Shown here: positions 16,074 through 25,103 of the stretch, piece after piece | Layout: every line of letters begins with the position of its first letter | How positions within the stretch are numbered: position 1 is the first letter of the stretch | Assembly (NCBI GenBank): GCA_020073265.1 | Contig: JAIQFN010000014.1 | Location: forward strand, 1 to 64,000 | DNA from: Terriglobia bacterium | GTDB lineage: Bacteria > Acidobacteriota > Terriglobia > Bryobacterales > Bryobacteraceae | DNA length: 64,000 bases | Direction: 5' to 3' | Position numbers and translations under genes: made by a program | Notes under the pieces: generated by a model | Databases searched by the model: none | The model's input: the letters and a program-made list of their open reading frames with translations, nothing else | What the model was told of the DNA's origin: nothing

Positions 16074-17528
16074 ATGAACCTATCTCATCTTTTTGATCTG
16101 TCTCTGGTCGGCCGCCGCGATACCGTGGCTTTGGAATTTCAAGGCGCCACCTACACGTTCGCCGACATCGACGCGCGCAGCAACCGGCTGGCGCAATTAC
16201 TGGAGCGGCGCGGTCTGAAGCGCGGCGACCGCTTGTGCGTGTACCTCTCGAATTGCGTCGAGATGATCGACCTGTTCCTGGCGTGCGTGAAGCTCGGCGC
16301 GATCTTCGTGCCCATCAATATTCTGTATCGCGACCGCGAGATCACTCACATCCTCAGCGACGCCGAGCCTGTGGCGGTGGTGTCGGCGAGCGAGTTGGCG
16401 AGCAAGGTCCCGGTCTGGAATCCAGCGGACCTCACGCGCGAAGCCGCCACGCTCCCGGACCAACGCCCGCGGATCACGATCGACGGCGACGACCCGGCCG
16501 GCATCATCTATACCTCCGGCACCACCGGCACATCCAAGGGCGCGGTGCTCACGCACAACAACTTCGCAGCGAATGCCATCAATCTCCTCACCGCGTGGCA
16601 GATCACTTCGGCCGACCGATTCCTGCTGGCTCTGCCTCTGTTCCACGTGCACGGGCTCGGCAACGGAGTGCACTGCTGGCTGGGGAGCGGATGCCGGATG
16701 CGTCTGTTGGAACGTTTCGAGCAACAGAAAGCCGCCGCTGAGTTTCTGAACTTCCGCCCCACGCTGTTCTTTGGCGTGCCCACCATTTATGTCCGGCTGC
16801 TCGACATCCCGCCCGAGCAGGCGCGTCAGATCGGCGCAAGCATGCGGCTGTTCGTCTCCGGGTCCGCGCCGCTGTCGGCGCAAACCTTCGAAGAATTTCG
16901 CGCGCTCTACGGTCACGTCATCCTGGAGCGCTACGGCATGAGCGAGACCTTCATGAATATGAGCAACCCCTACCTCGGCGAACGGCGGCCGGGAAGCGTG
17001 GGGCTGCCGCTGGCGGGCGTCTCAGTGCGCCTGCTCGATCCCGATGGGAAGCCGGTGGCCGAGACCGAAACCGGCGAGCTGTATCTCAAAGGGTCGAACA
17101 TTTTCGCGGGCTACTGGCGGCGCGAGGACGCCACCCGGGCCGCGTTCACCGATGGTTACTTTCGCACCGGCGATCTGGCCGTGCGTTCCCCGGACGGTTA
17201 CTACACGCTGTCGGGCCGCAAGAGCGATCTGATCATCTCCGGCGGCTTCAACATTTATCCGCGTGAGATCGAGGAGTTTCTGGAGGAACAGGACGGCATC
17301 CTGGAAGCGGCCGTGGCCTCGGCGCCCGACCGCGCGCGCGGCGAAGTACCAGTGGCCTATATCGTCGCCAGCCGCAGCATTGATGCGGCCGAGCTCGAAG
17401 CGCGCTGCCGCGAGAAGCTGGCCTCCTTTAAGATCCCGCGCTCGTTTGTTGTCGTGGACAAGCTGCCCCGCAACGCGCTGGGGAAAATCCAGAAACATTT
17501 GCTGCCCCGCAACGAAACTCGGCCGTGA
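16074..17528 (+). CDS. matB: AMP-forming acyl-CoA synthetase, malonyl-CoA synthetase (MatB)-like
   Basis: 484 residues, ANL superfamily. Motifs in order: the P-loop IIYTSGTTGTSKGAVLTHNN, RYGMSETFMNMSNPY, YFRTGDLAV, KSDLIISGGFNIYPREIEE, and PRNALGKIQK with the catalytic lysine. The N-rich stretch after YGMSET (NMSNPYLGERRPGSVG) matches malonyl-CoA synthetases of the Rhizobium/Rhodopseudomonas type as I remember them. Such enzymes activate malonate or methylmalonate to the CoA ester. A TAAAAT box lies 18 bp before the ATG. The GrpB-family gene overlaps its stop (GTGA). Confidence 0.8.
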   Translation: MNLSHLFDLSLVGRRDTVALEFQGATYTFADIDARSNRLAQLLERRGLKRGDRLCVYLSNCVEMIDLFLACVKLGAIFVPINILYRDREITHILSDAEPVAVVSASELASKVPVWNPADLTREAATLPDQRPRITIDGDDPAGIIYTSGTTGTSKGAVLTHNNFAANAINLLTAWQITSADRFLLALPLFHVHGLGNGVHCWLGSGCRMRLLERFEQQKAAAEFLNFRPTLFFGVPTIYVRLLDIPPEQARQIGASMRLFVSGSAPLSAQTFEEFRALYGHVILERYGMSETFMNMSNPYLGERRPGSVGLPLAGVSVRLLDPDGKPVAETETGELYLKGSNIFAGYWRREDATRAAFTDGYFRTGDLAVRSPDGYYTLSGRKSDLIISGGFNIYPREIEEFLEEQDGILEAAVASAPDRARGEVPVAYIVASRSIDAAELEARCREKLASFKIPRSFVVVDKLPRNALGKIQKHLLPRNETRP

Positions 17529-18067
17529 GCACGTTCCGCATCCAGCTCTACGAAAGCAGACAGGCTGTGTTCAGCGCCTACGATCCTCGTTCCGCCGAGG
17601 TGGCGGCTCTGCTAATTCACGCGATCGAAGAGCGGAACCAGCGCCTGCGCGCCGATCACATCGGGAGCACGGCGGTTCCGGAATGCCGCGGCAAGGGGGT
17701 CATCGATCTCGCGGTTACCTATGCGGAAGGCGATCTCGAGAGCGCCAAAACGACGCTGGACACCCTGGGCTTCCAACGCCAGGCCGGGCCCGAACCGTGG
17801 CCCGAGACCCGCCCGATGCGTGTGGCAGACGTGGTTGCATTGGACGCCACGTTCCAAGTCCACGCGCATGTCATCGCACGGGAAGGTGACGAACACCGCG
17901 TGTTGCTCGGATTCCGCGATTCCCTGCGCCGCGACCCGAAACTGCGCCGCGCCTACGAAGAGGATAAAGAGCGCATCCTCGCCAGCGGCCTCGCCGACGC
18001 GGTCGAGTATTCGAAAGCCAAAGGCTCATTTATCGACGGAGTGCTCTCCCGGATCGCCAGACCGTAG
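17525..18067 (+). CDS. GrpB family protein (nucleotidyltransferase-like fold)
   Basis: 180 residues. RADHIGSTAVPECRGKGVIDLAV is the family signature (HIGSTxVPxxxAKxxID) of GrpB/UPF0157 proteins, which share the nucleotidyltransferase fold. The C-terminal half has HRVLLGFRDSLRRDPKLRRAYE. The biochemical role is unknown. The GTG start overlaps the stop of the acyl-CoA synthetase gene by four bases, so the two are co-translated. Confidence 0.85.
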   Translation: MSTFRIQLYESRQAVFSAYDPRSAEVAALLIHAIEERNQRLRADHIGSTAVPECRGKGVIDLAVTYAEGDLESAKTTLDTLGFQRQAGPEPWPETRPMRVADVVALDATFQVHAHVIAREGDEHRVLLGFRDSLRRDPKLRRAYEEDKERILASGLADAVEYSKAKGSFIDGVLSRIARP

Positions 18068-18075
18068 AATAAGAG

Positions 18076-19689
18076 TTGGCTCAGGCGGCTTCAGAGTTAG
18101 CGCAACCGGCTTCTTCGGCGCATAGCCCGTGGAGTCCGCTTCTTTATACCTGGTTCCGCTGGCTGTGGATTGCGTCCATCGTTTCCAACATCGGAACCTG
18201 GATGCAAAACGTCGGCGCGGCCTGGCACATGGCTACACTGGCGTCATCCGCGCTGCTGGTGGCGCTGGTGCAGACCGCCACTAATCTGCCGGTTTTTTTG
18301 CTGGGCGTTCCGGCCGGCGCGATCGGCGACATTGTCGACCGCCGCAAGCTCTTGCTGGTGACACAAGCGTGGATGCTGGCCGCCGCCGCCGCTCTCGGCA
18401 TCCTGACGATCACCGGCGCCACCGGCCCGTGGACGCTGTTGTGGCTGACCTTCGCGCTGGGCCTCGGCGCCACCATGAACGGTCCGGCGTGGCAGGCCAT
18501 CATGCCGGAGCTGGTGCCGAAATCAGAACTCCCGGCCGCGATCGCGCTCAATTCGATGGGCTTCAACCTCGCGCGGGCCATCGGACCGGCGCTGGGCGGA
18601 TTGGTGGTAGCGGCGGTTGGCGCGGGCGCGGCGTTCCTGCTCAATGCGCTCTCCTTCGTTGGCGTCTTGATCGTCTTACACCAGTGGAAGCGCGCACCCG
18701 AGCATGCTTCTCAGTCCACCGAGCGGGTGATGGACGCCATCTGGGCCGGCATGCGCTATGTCCGCTTCGCACCCACCATGCACGCGGTGTTGTTGCGGTC
18801 CGGGAGTTTCGTGATTTCGGCCAGCGCGCTCTGGTCCATTCTGCCGCTGGTCGCCAAAGTGGAACTGCACCGGGAAAGCAGCGGGTTCGGCCTGTTGCTG
18901 GGATGCCTTGGCACCGGATCGATCCTGGGCGCGCTCACGATCGGCCGTGTGCGCCAGTTATTTTCGCCTGAAGTGATCGTTACGGCGGCCACCACGCTGT
19001 TCGGGCTGGTGAATATCGCGCTGGCTTACCTGGAGAGCTTCACCGCGGTGGCTTTCGTACTGCTGGCCGGCGGCGTGGCTTGGATGGCGGTGAACGCGAA
19101 CTTGAACACCGCGGCCCAGACATCGCTTCCGGCTTGGGTGCGGGCGCGCGCGCTGGCGCTGTACCTTTTGGTTTTCCAGGGCGCCATGGCGGTGGGCAGC
19201 GTGATCTGGGGCGAGGTGGCATCGCGCTTCGGGCTGCGCATCACGCTACTCAGCGCCGGCATTGCCTTATGCGCGGCCGCGGCGGCGACTGCGCGGCTCC
19301 GTCTAACGGGGTCGCGCGAACTGGACACGACGCCCTCCATGCATTTGCCGGAACCCACTCTCTTGGTGGAGCGGCATCCCGATCATGGCCCGGTGCTGGT
19401 GACGGTGGAATACTCGATCGATCCGAAACGCGGCGCCCAGTTCGCCGAAACCATGGAGGCGGTGCGCAGGATCCGCCGCCGCGACGGCGCCATCCGCTGG
19501 GGCCTCTTCGAGGACGCTGCGAATCCAGGCCGTTATATCGAGACCTTCGTCGTGGAAAGCTGGGCCGAGCATCTTCGCCAGCACGAGCGCATGACGGTTT
19601 CCGACCGCGAGATCGAAACGAACGCCTGGGCGTTCCACCTGGCCGGGGACCCGCCCAAGGTGACGCACTGGATCGCCGCACGGGAATAG
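18076..19689 (+). CDS. MFS transporter fused to a C-terminal ABM-like domain
   Basis: 537 residues. Residues 20-415 are a 12-helix MFS transporter of the EntS/MFS_3 type (SIVSNIGTWMQNVGAAWHMA near the start, GVPAGAIGDIVDRRK as the loop 2-3 motif, FNLARAIGPALGG). Residues about 430-530 form a soluble dimeric alpha/beta-barrel-like domain (VLVTVEYSIDPKRGAQFAE, WGLFEDAANPGRYIETFVVESW) resembling antibiotic-biosynthesis-monooxygenase domains. The family includes siderophore and drug exporters. The start is TTG (18076), since no upstream ATG exists. It follows the GrpB gene by 8 bp. Confidence 0.85.
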   Translation: MAQAASELAQPASSAHSPWSPLLYTWFRWLWIASIVSNIGTWMQNVGAAWHMATLASSALLVALVQTATNLPVFLLGVPAGAIGDIVDRRKLLLVTQAWMLAAAAALGILTITGATGPWTLLWLTFALGLGATMNGPAWQAIMPELVPKSELPAAIALNSMGFNLARAIGPALGGLVVAAVGAGAAFLLNALSFVGVLIVLHQWKRAPEHASQSTERVMDAIWAGMRYVRFAPTMHAVLLRSGSFVISASALWSILPLVAKVELHRESSGFGLLLGCLGTGSILGALTIGRVRQLFSPEVIVTAATTLFGLVNIALAYLESFTAVAFVLLAGGVAWMAVNANLNTAAQTSLPAWVRARALALYLLVFQGAMAVGSVIWGEVASRFGLRITLLSAGIALCAAAAATARLRLTGSRELDTTPSMHLPEPTLLVERHPDHGPVLVTVEYSIDPKRGAQFAETMEAVRRIRRRDGAIRWGLFEDAANPGRYIETFVVESWAEHLRQHERMTVSDREIETNAWAFHLAGDPPKVTHWIAARE

Positions 19690-19713
19690 ATCTCGCGCCC
19701 GACGCCGCCCTCC

Positions 19714-21294
19714 TTACGGAAGGCGACTCCGGATAAAGTTCGACACCACTTGCGGGACGCTGGCATCGAATCCGGCGACGTCCATCTGGAAGGCGTCGTT
19801 CGGATCGGCGATACTGCACTGGTTGGCCGCCATCGCGATCACCACCAGCTTGGCGGCGATGCCGGTCTGGCGGCGATAACGCTCCAGAGCCTGCACGGGA
19901 TCTCGATCACGGCTCCAGGCCGGGTTGCCGGTGACGATGACGAACGCGTCCACCGCGAGACCGCGCTCGAGGGCGTCCCGCATCGGCAGCGATGCGTCGG
20001 TACCGCGCGGCTCGCACACGATCGCCTCGCAGGCCCGGTCCAACCGGTGCTGCCGTGTGATGCCCGCGTGCCAGATCTGGTCGTGAAACGCGGCGATGGT
20101 GCAATGCAGCTCGGTCCTCGCGAACACCATCGCGAGCGCGGCCGACGCCGTCGCAACCGGCACGTTTGGCATTCCGGCGCACACGGAGTGCTGCATCGAT
20201 GCGCCGGCGTCGAGCGCCAGGCAGATGCGTTTCCCCGTGGGCTCGAGGTTGTCGAACGCCAGATGGAAGGCCCGATCGAGCGCGTCGATCACGCTCGCCA
20301 CCGGCGTCCACTCGAGCGATCCGCTGTCGCCACGGCCCTGTCTATAAGCCAGCAAGGCCGCGAGCAACGCGATTGGATGCACGCGCGACTGGGCCACCCG
20401 CTTGCGGTCGATCAGGCGCGCCACCGCCAGCGCGGTCGCCGGACTCTGCGGCGCCAGCAGTCCGACGGCCGTCAGCCTGGCCAGGTTCCCGACCAAGGCA
20501 GCGTACGGCATGGAATCGAGCAGCGCCTCCCAAACGCGAGCGGAGTTCTTCCACTCGGATGGGATCATTTCGTGGGTCAGCCGGTAATCTTCGATCAAGT
20601 GGACGACCTCGCTTTCACTGGCCGCTTTCTTCGCCAGCTCGAACGCCTGGATTTGACGCAGCTCAGCCGTCAGGACCTCGGGACTGGCCCAATGACCAAG
20701 CCCGCCCTCCACGGCCCACTGGAACAACGCATTCGAGGCCGGAGTCTCCGCCTTGGGATGCGACAGGCGCAACAGATCGCGATGCGACCACGTGCCGCGG
20801 GGCTTAAACTTGATGAGCTGATCCGCCAGCTCACTGAGCGGCTTCTTCAGATACCACTGGGCGATGGCCGACCGCAGTCCGCGGCCCCACCCGCGCAGGG
20901 ACGTTACGAACGCGGCGAAAGTGCACAAGTCCGTTCCCGTTCGAGCCACTTCCGCCAAGGCATCCAGAGCGGCGGCGTTGGTTTCCGGGCTGGCAAACTG
21001 CGGACTGGCGGCCAGTGCGAGCGCAAACAGCGCTGGATCGTTCTTGGGAGCGCGGCCGCTGGTGGACGCTTCGGCGATAGTCCGGACGACACGCAGTCCG
21101 TCTTCCTGCAGGCACTCGCGGACGGCCGCGGCGTTCTCCAGGCTCTGCTCGCGATCGCCGATGTAATAGGTTCCGCTCTCGCTTCCGAGAATCAGGAAAC
21201 GCCCGAGGCGCGTCCAATGGTCGACGGCCCAGGGGAAACGAGGGGCCGTTTGCGGCCGCTCGCCAGACTCGAATAATTGCCCTATGTAAAGCAC
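19714..21294 (-). CDS. rsr: TROVE-domain RNA-binding protein (Ro60/Rsr orthologue)
   Basis: 526 residues, close to the bacterial Ro length. The HEAT-like TROVE ring covers about residues 20-350: WTRLGRFLILGSESGTYY, GRAPKNDPALFALALAAS, TWSHRDLLRLSHPK and WEALLDSMPYAALVGNLARL. A von Willebrand A-like domain follows with the metal site LALDAGASMQHS (about 359-370) and VTGNPAW. Ro proteins bind misfolded RNAs and Y RNAs and guide exonucleases in RNA quality control. I choose GTG 21294 because a perfect AGGAGG lies 5 bp before it; the longer frame upstream lacks a site. A small cysteine protein gene precedes it. Confidence 0.93.
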   Translation of the reverse strand: MLYIGQLFESGERPQTAPRFPWAVDHWTRLGRFLILGSESGTYYIGDREQSLENAAAVRECLQEDGLRVVRTIAEASTSGRAPKNDPALFALALAASPQFASPETNAAALDALAEVARTGTDLCTFAAFVTSLRGWGRGLRSAIAQWYLKKPLSELADQLIKFKPRGTWSHRDLLRLSHPKAETPASNALFQWAVEGGLGHWASPEVLTAELRQIQAFELAKKAASESEVVHLIEDYRLTHEMIPSEWKNSARVWEALLDSMPYAALVGNLARLTAVGLLAPQSPATALAVARLIDRKRVAQSRVHPIALLAALLAYRQGRGDSGSLEWTPVASVIDALDRAFHLAFDNLEPTGKRICLALDAGASMQHSVCAGMPNVPVATASAALAMVFARTELHCTIAAFHDQIWHAGITRQHRLDRACEAIVCEPRGTDASLPMRDALERGLAVDAFVIVTGNPAWSRDRDPVQALERYRRQTGIAAKLVVIAMAANQCSIADPNDAFQMDVAGFDASVPQVVSNFIRSRLP

Positions 21295-21410
21295 TGGCTC
21301 CTCCTCTCGAATAAAACTGTTGAAAAATAAATGGCGCGGATAAATGAATGCCGCCAATGAGTCCAGCCGGCGGCGGCCGACCCGCACCTGGGGTTGTGAG
21401 AAGATTCCGG

Positions 21411-21734
21411 TTAGCCGATGTGACCCGGAATCACGTCTTCGTTTTCATTGAGACGCCGCCACTCCCGGGCGCTCAAGAATCCGATCTTTTGGCGCTTGGA
21501 GTCAACCTGCAGAACCCAGGCCAGCTCCTTCAGCGCCCACAGCGGCGGATGAGTGCGATCGACGTGTTGATTGCACTCGGTAACGCGCACCGTGACGCGC
21601 CTGTTCATGCGCATGCAGAAGACGAATTCCTCGCTGTCCGCAGCGCCGCGCGAAATCAACCCGCTCTCGCAGGAATCGCACAGACGAGGCGCGTCGACTG
21701 AGCGGGTACCGTGAAATACCTTGATTGTCGTCAT
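21411..21734 (-). CDS. Small cysteine-containing protein of unknown function next to Ro60
   Basis: 107 residues, not recognised. Four cysteines (C19, C22, C40, C54), the first two as LCDSCESG, could bind zinc. The rest is mixed alpha/beta with HPPLWALKELAWVLQVD and a charged C-terminus (SAREWRRLNENEDVIPGH). The start at 21734 has AAAGGAA as ribosome site. It is on the same strand as and 116 bp upstream of the TROVE gene, so the two may be co-transcribed. Confidence 0.65.
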   Translation of the reverse strand: MTTIKVFHGTRSVDAPRLCDSCESGLISRGAADSEEFVFCMRMNRRVTVRVTECNQHVDRTHPPLWALKELAWVLQVDSKRQKIGFLSAREWRRLNENEDVIPGHIG

Positions 21735-21958
21735 GAAATTCCTTTCTGCTGCGAGCGTGCTGAAAAACGGCTGATGCGAGTAAAAGCAATGCGACGGAGA
21801 CACTGGTCGCAACGCAAGAACTTCGGACGCAGGAACGAAACTAGCGGTGGGTTGCCAGAAGGCAGCCGGCGCGCTTGGTTACTTGGTTCGATCGAATCGC
21901 GTAATCATCACTGAGTGAAAACAAACCACTGCCTCCTTTGGGAATTTGGGACTTCATG

Positions 21959-21988
21959 AAGATAGCATGCCCGATCGCAATCAGGCAA
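21959..21988 (-). promoter_or_regulatory. Candidate promoter for the small-protein/Ro60 genes
   Basis: On the minus strand TTGCCT, 18 bp, TATCTT. The spacer is covered by the imperfect palindrome at 21965-21990, which could act as an operator. The leader would be about 220 nt. Confidence 0.35.
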
Positions 21989-21997
21989 GCATTTTTT
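21965..21997 (+). terminator. Possible plus-strand terminator in the Ro60 upstream region
   Basis: GCATGCCCGAT-CGCA-ATCAGGCAAGC (9 of 11 pairs) followed by ATTTTTT. It reads as a rho-independent terminator on the plus strand, although no plus-strand protein gene precedes it. It overlaps the candidate minus-strand promoter, so only one reading may be right. Confidence 0.35.
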
Positions 21998-22051
21998 GAT
22001 TAAGCTTGTTAACCACCAGCGCTGAGTGGCTAGAGCACACCAAGCGAAGAG

Positions 22052-23200
22052 CTACGCCATCACCTTGAGGAACGCGGCCTTGAACTTCTCCATCTCCTCG
22101 CGCGTGCCCACTGTGACACGCACGTGCGTGGGCATCGCGGGAAACAGACGGCCAATATAGATGTTCTCTTTTTTCAAGCCGTCGATCACTTCCTGGCCGG
22201 GGCGCTTCACGTCCACCATGAACTTGTTGCTCACCGATGGGACCACGCCGTAGCTGTGCTTTTCCAGGAACGCGACGGTGTCCTCGCGGATGTCGCCGAT
22301 GATCTTGCGCCGCTGCGGCACCAGGGTCTTCACCTTGAGGCTGGCCATCCCGCCGGCCACCGCGGTGGTGGGCACGGCGAAGGCGCCGTAGCTGACGATC
22401 TTCTGCAGCAGGTCGGACCGCGCGAACGCCGCGCCTAAGCGCAATCCGGCCATGCCGTAGATCTTCGAGAAGGTGCGCAGCACGATGATGTCTTTGTCCT
22501 GCGCCACCAGATCGGTGCAGGGCGTAGCCGCTTCCGCGATGTGCAGGTAGGCTTCGTCCACCATCAGGACGCTGCCGGCGGGCTTGTTGGCCAGCAGCCA
22601 TTCGATGTCCTGGCGCGACGTGAGCGTTCCCGTGGGATTGTTCGGGTTGCAGACATACAGCAGGCCCGCATTCGGATCCGCGCTGGCCATTCCTTTCACG
22701 TCGTGCGCGTAATCCTTACGCAGCGGGAGCCCGACCACTTTGGCGCCGATAAACTTGGCGGCTTCGGACCCGGCTTCATAAGTGGGTTCGCTGATGACGT
22801 AACTCTTCTGCGGCGAGCAGAACGCCAGCACAGCCTGGTGCAGCGGCGCGCTCGAACCGGAGAACGCCCGTACATACTTGGCCGGCACGCCCTCCATGGA
22901 CGCCAGTTGCTCTACAAATTCGTTGGTCTGCTCGTACATGTAGCGGCCGCCACGCGCGACGATATTGTGGATGGCATCCGCCGCCTCCGAGCAGGGGCCC
23001 ATGGGATTCTCGTTGTTATTGAGCCGGATCGCGCCAGGGGGAATGGGTCCGGCTTTTTGCGACATCTGCGCCAGCGCCGGTTCGTTGTAGAAGGGCAGCG
23101 TGGCCCCGGCCGTGAGCATGGTGGCGATGCGGCCGAAATGCCGCCGCGAGAAACCACGTCTCAAGAAGTCCTGTCGCTGCTCGGTGCTAAGCATGGACAT
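22052..23200 (-). CDS. Tat-exported HisC-like PLP aminotransferase
   Basis: 382 residues. The N-terminus carries a twin-arginine signal (FSRRHFGRIATMLTAGATL, then ALA) and the mature part is a complete fold-type I aminotransferase: LNNNENPMGPCSEA, VCNPNNPTGT, VDEAYLHIAE and the lysine in TFSKIYGMAGLRLG. PLP enzymes are usually cytoplasmic, and Tat export of a folded cofactor-loaded enzyme is consistent. The start at 23200 has GGAGG 7 bp upstream. The substrate is unknown; it resembles the tyrosine-cluster paralogue at 14879-15973. Confidence 0.88.
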   Translation of the reverse strand: MSMLSTEQRQDFLRRGFSRRHFGRIATMLTAGATLPFYNEPALAQMSQKAGPIPPGAIRLNNNENPMGPCSEAADAIHNIVARGGRYMYEQTNEFVEQLASMEGVPAKYVRAFSGSSAPLHQAVLAFCSPQKSYVISEPTYEAGSEAAKFIGAKVVGLPLRKDYAHDVKGMASADPNAGLLYVCNPNNPTGTLTSRQDIEWLLANKPAGSVLMVDEAYLHIAEAATPCTDLVAQDKDIIVLRTFSKIYGMAGLRLGAAFARSDLLQKIVSYGAFAVPTTAVAGGMASLKVKTLVPQRRKIIGDIREDTVAFLEKHSYGVVPSVSNKFMVDVKRPGQEVIDGLKKENIYIGRLFPAMPTHVRVTVGTREEMEKFKAAFLKVMA

Positions 23201-23289
23201 CACCTCGCCTCCTTCCGGTGCTCTTAAAAGCATACCTCGAAAGCAGGTTACCTATGGTTTCAGCCAGCCGAAGAGCTGCTGGTAACGGG

Positions 23290-25014
23290 TTACTGGTGGA
23301 TTGCCAGCGTGACGTTGGCTTGCGTGCTGTTCGCGCCGATCGTCACCACTACAGGAACCGCCGACCCAGTAGTGCTGCCCGCCGGAACCACAAGGTTCAT
23401 TTGCAGCAAGCCGAGCATGGACCCGGGTATCGGCCCGGCGTAGGAGACGGTAGCTCCGGCGCCCCCGATGGTGACCGTTGGCAAGGGGCTCATCTGCGGC
23501 AGCGGCGATAGATTCGCCGGGATGATGTAGCCGGTGTTGGTGGTTCCCGACAACGGCGTCAAATTGTAATCGCCCTCGCCGGTCAGATAGATCAGCACGG
23601 TATCGCCGATCTTGGCCGGATTCGCAGTGCCGTTCAGCGTATACACGCCGGTGGTCGTGTTGTAGTTCAGGGCCGCGGCCAAGCCAGAGCCCGAGCCGTC
23701 GGCGGTGAAGATCCCCGGAGACGTGGCGGCGGTGGTTACGGTGGTATTCGCGTTGGTGGCTCCGTTGGTGAGCACGACCGTTTTGCCAGCGCCGATCGCC
23801 ACCTCATACGGAATCTGAATGGTCACCTGGCTGGCGCTGACATACACCATCGGGGCATCCTTCCCGTCGACTTTGACGGAGACGCCGCTCAAAGTGGTGT
23901 CCACGTAGCCAGCAGTGATGGTCATCGAAGCAGGCGTGGACGGCCCAATATTGGTGCCGAAGATGGTAACCAGTTCTCCCGGGCTGACGGTCGCGCTGGC
24001 ATAGCTGGCCGCGTTCACCACGCCAAAGATGGTGGGAGTATTGGCCACCGCGACGGCGGAAGTAGCCGAGTCGCCGCCGGGGGCGGGATTCGACACCAGC
24101 ACGCTGAGCGAGCCGGGCGCGGTAAGCAGCGTGGCCGGAACCACAGCCAGTAGCGCCGTGGAGCTCAGGACCGTGGTGGTCAGCGGAGTCGTCACGCCCT
24201 GGACTTTCGCCAAAGTGGCGCTATAGAAGTTGGTGCCGCGGACGGTAATAGTCTGGGCCCCTCCGTCGACCGGAAGGGTGGCAGGCCACACGCTCGCGAT
24301 GGTCGGCGGCGCGCTGTTCAAGGTCAGGTTGACGGTGATGTTCTGCGACTTGGTGGTCACCGCGGCCCCTGAGGCCACCACCGTTATTTTCCCGGCGTAA
24401 GGCGTAGCCTGCGGAGCCAGGTTGGTTGGGTCCACGGTGACCGTCAAGGTCTCTGGAAAACCGGGCAACACCACTCCCACCCCGGGAGACACTGTCATCC
24501 ACGCCGCTCCGGAAGTGGCCGTGAACGAGATGGGCGATCCGTTGGTGGAAAGCGTAAGAGTCTGCGTAGTTACGGGAGTAGGCGGCGCCGCGAAGCTGAG
24601 CGTCGCGGGACTCACCGTAAGCGTCGAAGGCGGAGCCGTCACGTTCAGCGTCACGGGTATATTCACCGGACCCGCGGCACCGGTCACCGTCACCACCACC
24701 GACGCGTTGTAGGCCCCCACCGCCAGGCTGGTCGGATTCACCCGGATACTCAGGCTGGCCGGAAGCTTGCCGCTGTCCGGGCTCACCGTCAGCCACAGCG
24801 CCGTGTTGGGCGCGACCGCGGTAGTGTATGCCTGGCTGCCGGCCTTGACGGAGACCGTCTGAGCCGCCGGCAGCGTTGCCGCGCCGGACTGACAAGTGAA
24901 CGTCAGAGAAGCCGGAGTCGCCGTAACCGTAACGGTTTGCGCCTGACACGCCAAAGCCAGGACGCCGAGTAAGAGAGATGCCTTGCCCACGCATTGCTTA
25001 TCGGTAAGCAGCAC
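23290..25014 (-). CDS. Secreted BACON/IPT-TIG protein with Solibacter-type C-terminal domain
   Basis: About 574 residues, exported (LLLGVLALACQAQ). Two BACON-like Ig domains (about 27-125 and 130-230; e.g. LWLTVSPDSGKLPASLSIRV) precede an IPT/TIG domain (ASVWPATLPVDGGAQTITV). The C-terminal 240 residues (VVNAASYASATVSPGELVTIFG to LLQMNLVVPAG) match the domain first described in Candidatus Solibacter. These proteins are probably surface or secreted adhesion/carbohydrate-binding proteins; no catalytic site is seen. The start is uncertain: GTG 25014 or GTG 24990, both with weak ribosome sites. Confidence 0.85.
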   Translation of the reverse strand: MLLTDKQCVGKASLLLGVLALACQAQTVTVTATPASLTFTCQSGAATLPAAQTVSVKAGSQAYTTAVAPNTALWLTVSPDSGKLPASLSIRVNPTSLAVGAYNASVVVTVTGAAGPVNIPVTLNVTAPPSTLTVSPATLSFAAPPTPVTTQTLTLSTNGSPISFTATSGAAWMTVSPGVGVVLPGFPETLTVTVDPTNLAPQATPYAGKITVVASGAAVTTKSQNITVNLTLNSAPPTIASVWPATLPVDGGAQTITVRGTNFYSATLAKVQGVTTPLTTTVLSSTALLAVVPATLLTAPGSLSVLVSNPAPGGDSATSAVAVANTPTIFGVVNAASYASATVSPGELVTIFGTNIGPSTPASMTITAGYVDTTLSGVSVKVDGKDAPMVYVSASQVTIQIPYEVAIGAGKTVVLTNGATNANTTVTTAATSPGIFTADGSGSGLAAALNYNTTTGVYTLNGTANPAKIGDTVLIYLTGEGDYNLTPLSGTTNTGYIIPANLSPLPQMSPLPTVTIGGAGATVSYAGPIPGSMLGLLQMNLVVPAGSTTGSAVPVVVTIGANSTQANVTLAIHQ

Positions 25015-25103
25015 CTGGTATTTAAGAAAAATGTTGGCTTTATTTTGAGGACGGTTTGGCCGCCGCCTGGAGTTCCACCCGATCGCGATGCTACAGTGGC
25101 CTG

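Larger units (their letters stand above)
21735..22051. other. 317-bp non-coding region upstream of the Ro60 locus; possible small RNA
   Basis: No open frame with coding character. It holds short palindromes (TCACTGAGTGA near 21909, TTCGATCGAA near 21888, TTGCC-AGAA-GGCA near 21853) and the imperfect stem at 21965-21990. Bacterial Y RNA genes usually lie beside the Ro gene, so a Y RNA here is plausible. I could not find the conserved Ro-binding stem by eye or build a tRNA-like fold. Confidence 0.3.

Noticed and set aside
19750-21276. About 508-codon plus-strand open frame opposite the Ro60 gene
   Set aside because: Antisense shadow; the TROVE protein is certain.
21880-22050. tRNA-like pieces: GGTTCGATCGAATC (T-arm-like) and GTGGCTAGAGCAC (D-arm-like)
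   Set aside because: The T-stem does not close (G-G opposite), the two pieces are in the wrong order and distance, and no acceptor stem was found.
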